Shown here: piece after piece, positions 22,192 through 24,200 of the stretch
Numbering within the stretch: the stretch's first letter is position 1
Layout: each line of letters starts with the position of its first letter
Source: Pseudomonadota bacterium
Lineage (GTDB): Bacteria > Pseudomonadota > Alphaproteobacteria > Sphingomonadales > Sphingomonadaceae
Reading direction: 5' to 3'
Length of the DNA: 24,200 bases
NCBI GenBank assembly: GCA_030271565.1
Contig: JARXKR010000002.1
Span: 1 to 24,200 of the forward strand
Translations under genes and position numbers: made by a program
Notes under the pieces: generated by a model
The model's input: only the letters and a program-made list of their open reading frames with translations
Told to the model about the DNA's origin: nothing
Databases searched by the model: none

Positions 22192-23451
22192 ATGGATCGC
22201 CGACGCTATCTGCACCAGTTTCTTGCGCTGTTCACTGGGACGGCGGCGGCACAGGTATTCAACCTCGCCAGCTATCCCATGCTGGCGCGGCTTTACACCC
22301 CAGCCGAGTTCGGCGTGTTCGGCACTTTCATTGCGGCCTCCGCGATTCCCGGAGCATTGGCTTGCGGTCGCTTCGAGCTGGCACTCGCGACCGCCCCGCG
22401 CAGCGGACGCCGGGCAATGCTGTGGCTGTGCTACTGCGTGGCGCTGACGGTCGCGCTGGTCGCGACTGTGCTGCTAACCGCGTATTGGTGGTACGTTAAG
22501 GCACCTTCGCTGGGCCTCTTGGCGCCGATGCTGTTCGTGGCGGTGCTGCTCACCGGCGTAACCAACGCCACCACCATGTACCTGATGCGCCACGATGCTT
22601 TTCGGTTCGCCTCGGTCGGGGTGGTAGTGCGCACGGCGGTTACGGTGCTCTGCCAGCTCGCGGCAACGCTGGTGCAACCGGGAGCCACCGGGCTGATCGT
22701 CGGATTCTGTCTGGGCCTTTCGGCGCAAGCGCTGCTCGGGCTGGCGATTACCCGCCGGGCCCACGGCATCGGTCGACCACGCTTCGACCAGATGCGCGCC
22801 ATGTTCCGCCGTTTTCGCGCGCAGGTCAGCGTCGATATTCCCGGTTCGCTGCTCGCGGCGCTGGCAGTCAACCTGATCCCGTTTTTCCTGCAGGCGCTGT
22901 ACGGGGTGCGCTCGGTCGGGTTTTTCTCGGTCGGTCAGCGGATCGCGGTGCTGCCGCTGCAACTGTTCAACGATTCGCTCAGTCAGGTGTTCTTTCAGCG
23001 CGCCGCCCGGGCGCAGGACGAGCGCGGCGAGTTCTGGGCCGAGTTCCGCCTGACGCTGCTGTGGTCGGGGCTGATCAGTCTGGCGATGCTGGCCGGGCTG
23101 ATGCTCCTCGCGCGTCCGGTGATCTCACTGTACCTCGGCGTGCAATGGACCATGGCCGGAACGATTCTGGTGATTCTCGCGCCGATGCTGGCGGTGCGCA
23201 GCGTAACCATGTCGCTGGCGACCAGCGTGTTCGTGCTGAAAAAGCCCGCCTGGCTGCTCATACACAATGCTGCGAGCGTTGCAGCGATGGCGCTGGCGTT
23301 TGGTTACGCCTGGGCGGCAACTGCTGACCTGCTCGGATTCCTGACCGCGCTGGCTGTGCTGCAAGGCGCCGAATATCTGGTGTTCGGGGCCATCGTCGGA
23401 TTTGCCGCGCGGAACCGCTATTTGTCACGCCGGGCAGGTGCTGTAGGCTAA
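22192..23451 (+). CDS. wzx: Wzx-type oligosaccharide flippase (MOP/PST superfamily)
   Basis: A 419-residue polytopic protein with about 12 hydrophobic segments and few conserved motifs. The N-terminus (FLALFTGTAAAQVFNLASYPMLARLYTPAEFGVFGTF) is diagnostic of polysaccharide flippases: a first helix, then the L-(A/S)-R-L-x-x-P-x-x-F-G motif. A second similar pattern, FFLQALYGVRSVGFFSVGQRI, opens the C-terminal half. The expected role is to turn undecaprenyl-diphosphate-linked repeat units to the periplasmic face for the polymerase. It starts 16 nt after the SDR stop and ends 4 nt before the acetyltransferase start, so the three are co-transcribed. It is the only flippase in the window and supports a Wzx/Wzy-dependent rather than ABC- or synthase-dependent route. 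Confidence 0.88.
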   Translation: MDRRRYLHQFLALFTGTAAAQVFNLASYPMLARLYTPAEFGVFGTFIAASAIPGALACGRFELALATAPRSGRRAMLWLCYCVALTVALVATVLLTAYWWYVKAPSLGLLAPMLFVAVLLTGVTNATTMYLMRHDAFRFASVGVVVRTAVTVLCQLAATLVQPGATGLIVGFCLGLSAQALLGLAITRRAHGIGRPRFDQMRAMFRRFRAQVSVDIPGSLLAALAVNLIPFFLQALYGVRSVGFFSVGQRIAVLPLQLFNDSLSQVFFQRAARAQDERGEFWAEFRLTLLWSGLISLAMLAGLMLLARPVISLYLGVQWTMAGTILVILAPMLAVRSVTMSLATSVFVLKKPAWLLIHNAASVAAMALAFGYAWAATADLLGFLTALAVLQGAEYLVFGAIVGFAARNRYLSRRAGAVG

Positions 23452-23455
23452 GCCG

Positions 23456-23995
23456 ATGTCCAATGAGGTAAAAATCCGGCCGCTTGGTTTCGCAGCAAAG
23501 CTGGCGGTACGCACGTATCTCGCGATAATGCGGATCGAGGCCTTGTCGGTGCTGCCCTTGCGGCGCTGGTTGATCGGGAAAATCACCGCACAGCCGTCCG
23601 CAATGCTCAACGTCTTCGCGCACGTATTCATCGAGGGGTTCGAGGGGCTGCGGATCGGCAATCGCGTCTCGATCAATCGCGATTCGAATCTGAGCTGCTT
23701 TGGCGGAGTGACCATCGGCGATAACGTCGCGATTGGTCACGGCACCTCGATCATCTCGACCAATCACGGCTTTACCGATCGCGAAACTCCGATCAATTAC
23801 CAGCCGGTTGACGCGGCGCCAGTGGTGATTGGCTCAAATGTCTGGATCGGCGCGCGGGTGACGATCCTTGCTGGCGTGACGATACCCAGCGGAACGGTGA
23901 TCGCGGCGGGAGCAGTTGTGACTCGTTCGATAGCCGAACCCGACATGATCGTAGCGGGCGTACCGGCGCGCGTCATTAAATCGCGCTTTGCCTGA
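23456..23995 (+). CDS. Hexapeptide-repeat O-acetyltransferase (NodL/WcaF/LacA type)
   Basis: A 179-residue acyltransferase. The N-terminal half is helical and partly hydrophobic (KLAVRTYLAIMRIEALSVLPLRRWLIG), probably for membrane or acceptor contact. A left-handed beta-helix runs from about residue 64: LRIGNRVSINRDS, VTIGDNVAIGHGTSI and VVIGSNVWIGARVTI. The catalytic His104 sits in STNHGF, as in maltose/galactoside O-acetyltransferases. The tail VAGVPARVIKSRF is standard for the family. Acetyl-CoA-dependent O-acetylation of a sugar in the repeat unit or lipid-linked intermediate is likely; N-acylation is less likely because the PglD and WbpD classes are structurally distinct. It is the last gene of the SDR-wzx operon. 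Its stop lies three bases from the stop of the convergent methyltransferase gene. Confidence 0.87.
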   Translation: MSNEVKIRPLGFAAKLAVRTYLAIMRIEALSVLPLRRWLIGKITAQPSAMLNVFAHVFIEGFEGLRIGNRVSINRDSNLSCFGGVTIGDNVAIGHGTSIISTNHGFTDRETPINYQPVDAAPVVIGSNVWIGARVTILAGVTIPSGTVIAAGAVVTRSIAEPDMIVAGVPARVIKSRFA

Positions 23996-23998
23996 TGC

Positions 23999-24199
23999 TT
24001 ACCTCGGCTTATGCGCGACATAGACGCAGCTGACACTGACCTTGAGCTTGAGCGCGCGTTTGAGGCTGCAACCGGTTTGCGGCAGAAAATGCGCCTCATC
24101 GATCACGAACCCTTGCGCCTCAACGAAGGCGGTCATTTCCTCGGGGCTCTCCCACAGGAAGATGTGGTCGGGGGCAGGGCTGTTAATCGGGACGTTGAT
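23999..24199 (-). CDS. SAM-dependent methyltransferase C-terminus (partial at window edge)
   Basis: The minus-strand frame that is open to the right edge gives 66 residues and a TAA stop at 23999-24001. There is no initiating Met at a plausible place, so this is only the C-terminal part. The sequence INVPINSPAPDHIFLW followed by SPEEMTAFVEAQGFVIDEA is typical of the last strands of class I methyltransferases from polysaccharide and secondary-metabolite loci. The AdoMet-binding motifs lie outside the window. It may methylate a sugar or a carbohydrate-linked group, but the substrate cannot be told from this fragment. Confidence 0.65.
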   Translation of the reverse strand: MNVPINSPAPDHIFLWESPEEMTAFVEAQGFVIDEAHFLPQTGCSLKRALKLKVSVSCVYVAHKPR

Positions 24200-24200
24200 G

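Noticed and set aside
1..24200. CRISPR arrays, tRNA or rRNA genes, insertion sequences
   Set aside because: No regularly spaced direct repeats, no tRNA-like cloverleaf noticed, and no transposase-like frame; intergenic space is too short for most of these.

Overview
The window is a dense, GC-rich gene block with almost no intergenic DNA, many 4-nt ATGA gene overlaps and some TTG or GTG starts. Protein style, base composition and the short Wza/Wzc pair suggest an alphaproteobacterium, most likely of the Sphingomonadales (Novosphingobium, Sphingopyxis or Erythrobacter type). That placement is inferred from overall character, since no rRNA or housekeeping marker is present. Nearly everything here belongs to one surface-polysaccharide locus of the Wzx/Wzy type, for a capsule or exopolysaccharide.

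Layout. (1) The left edge (1-255) holds the end of a PqqD-like protein. (2) Positions 271-8423 form a sugar-precursor and initiation region whose genes alternate in strand. They are a TviB/WbpO-type UDP-GlcNAc 6-dehydrogenase (-), a PglC-type initiating phosphoglycosyltransferase with a PglD-type acetyltransferase (+), a PglE-like aminotransferase (-), a GT4 glycosyltransferase (+), and a minus-strand operon of a formyltransferase-like/beta-propeller fusion, a WbpB-type oxidoreductase and a WbpD-type acetyltransferase. (3) Positions 8657-19102 are a long plus-strand operon: Wza-like exporter lipoprotein, Wzc-like tyrosine autokinase/co-polymerase, an unrecognised membrane-anchored protein, two successive polytopic proteins (an O-antigen ligase/polymerase family member and a second Wzy/EpsG-like candidate), a WbpE-type aminotransferase, a second WbpD-like acetyltransferase, a second Gfo/Idh/MocA oxidoreductase and a second GT4 enzyme. 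(4) Positions 19075-21015 (-) encode an asparagine-synthase-type amidotransferase. (5) Positions 21177-23995 (+) encode an SDR epimerase, a Wzx flippase and a small O-acetyltransferase. (6) The right edge is the C-terminus of a SAM methyltransferase (-).

How the genes fit together (inference). TviB, WbpB, WbpE and WbpD together make a full route from UDP-GlcNAc to a 2,3-diacetamido-2,3-dideoxy-uronic acid nucleotide, although the aminotransferase lies about 10 kb from the other steps. The AsnB-like enzyme could convert the uronic acid to a uronamide. PglC, PglD and the PglE-like aminotransferase suggest a repeat unit started by a bacillosamine/QuiNAc4NAc-type sugar; the 4,6-dehydratase that this needs is not in the window. 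The two GT4 enzymes would extend the unit, Wzx would flip it, one or both polytopic proteins would polymerise it, and Wza/Wzc would control length and export. Acetylation and methylation come from the right-hand genes.

Most worth a second look are the formyltransferase-like/beta-propeller fusion (6807-8423), the unknown anchored protein between wzc and the polymerase (11611-12804), the duplicated WbpB/WbpD-like pair, and the tandem polymerase candidates. I found no tRNA, rRNA, CRISPR array, insertion sequence or phage gene.
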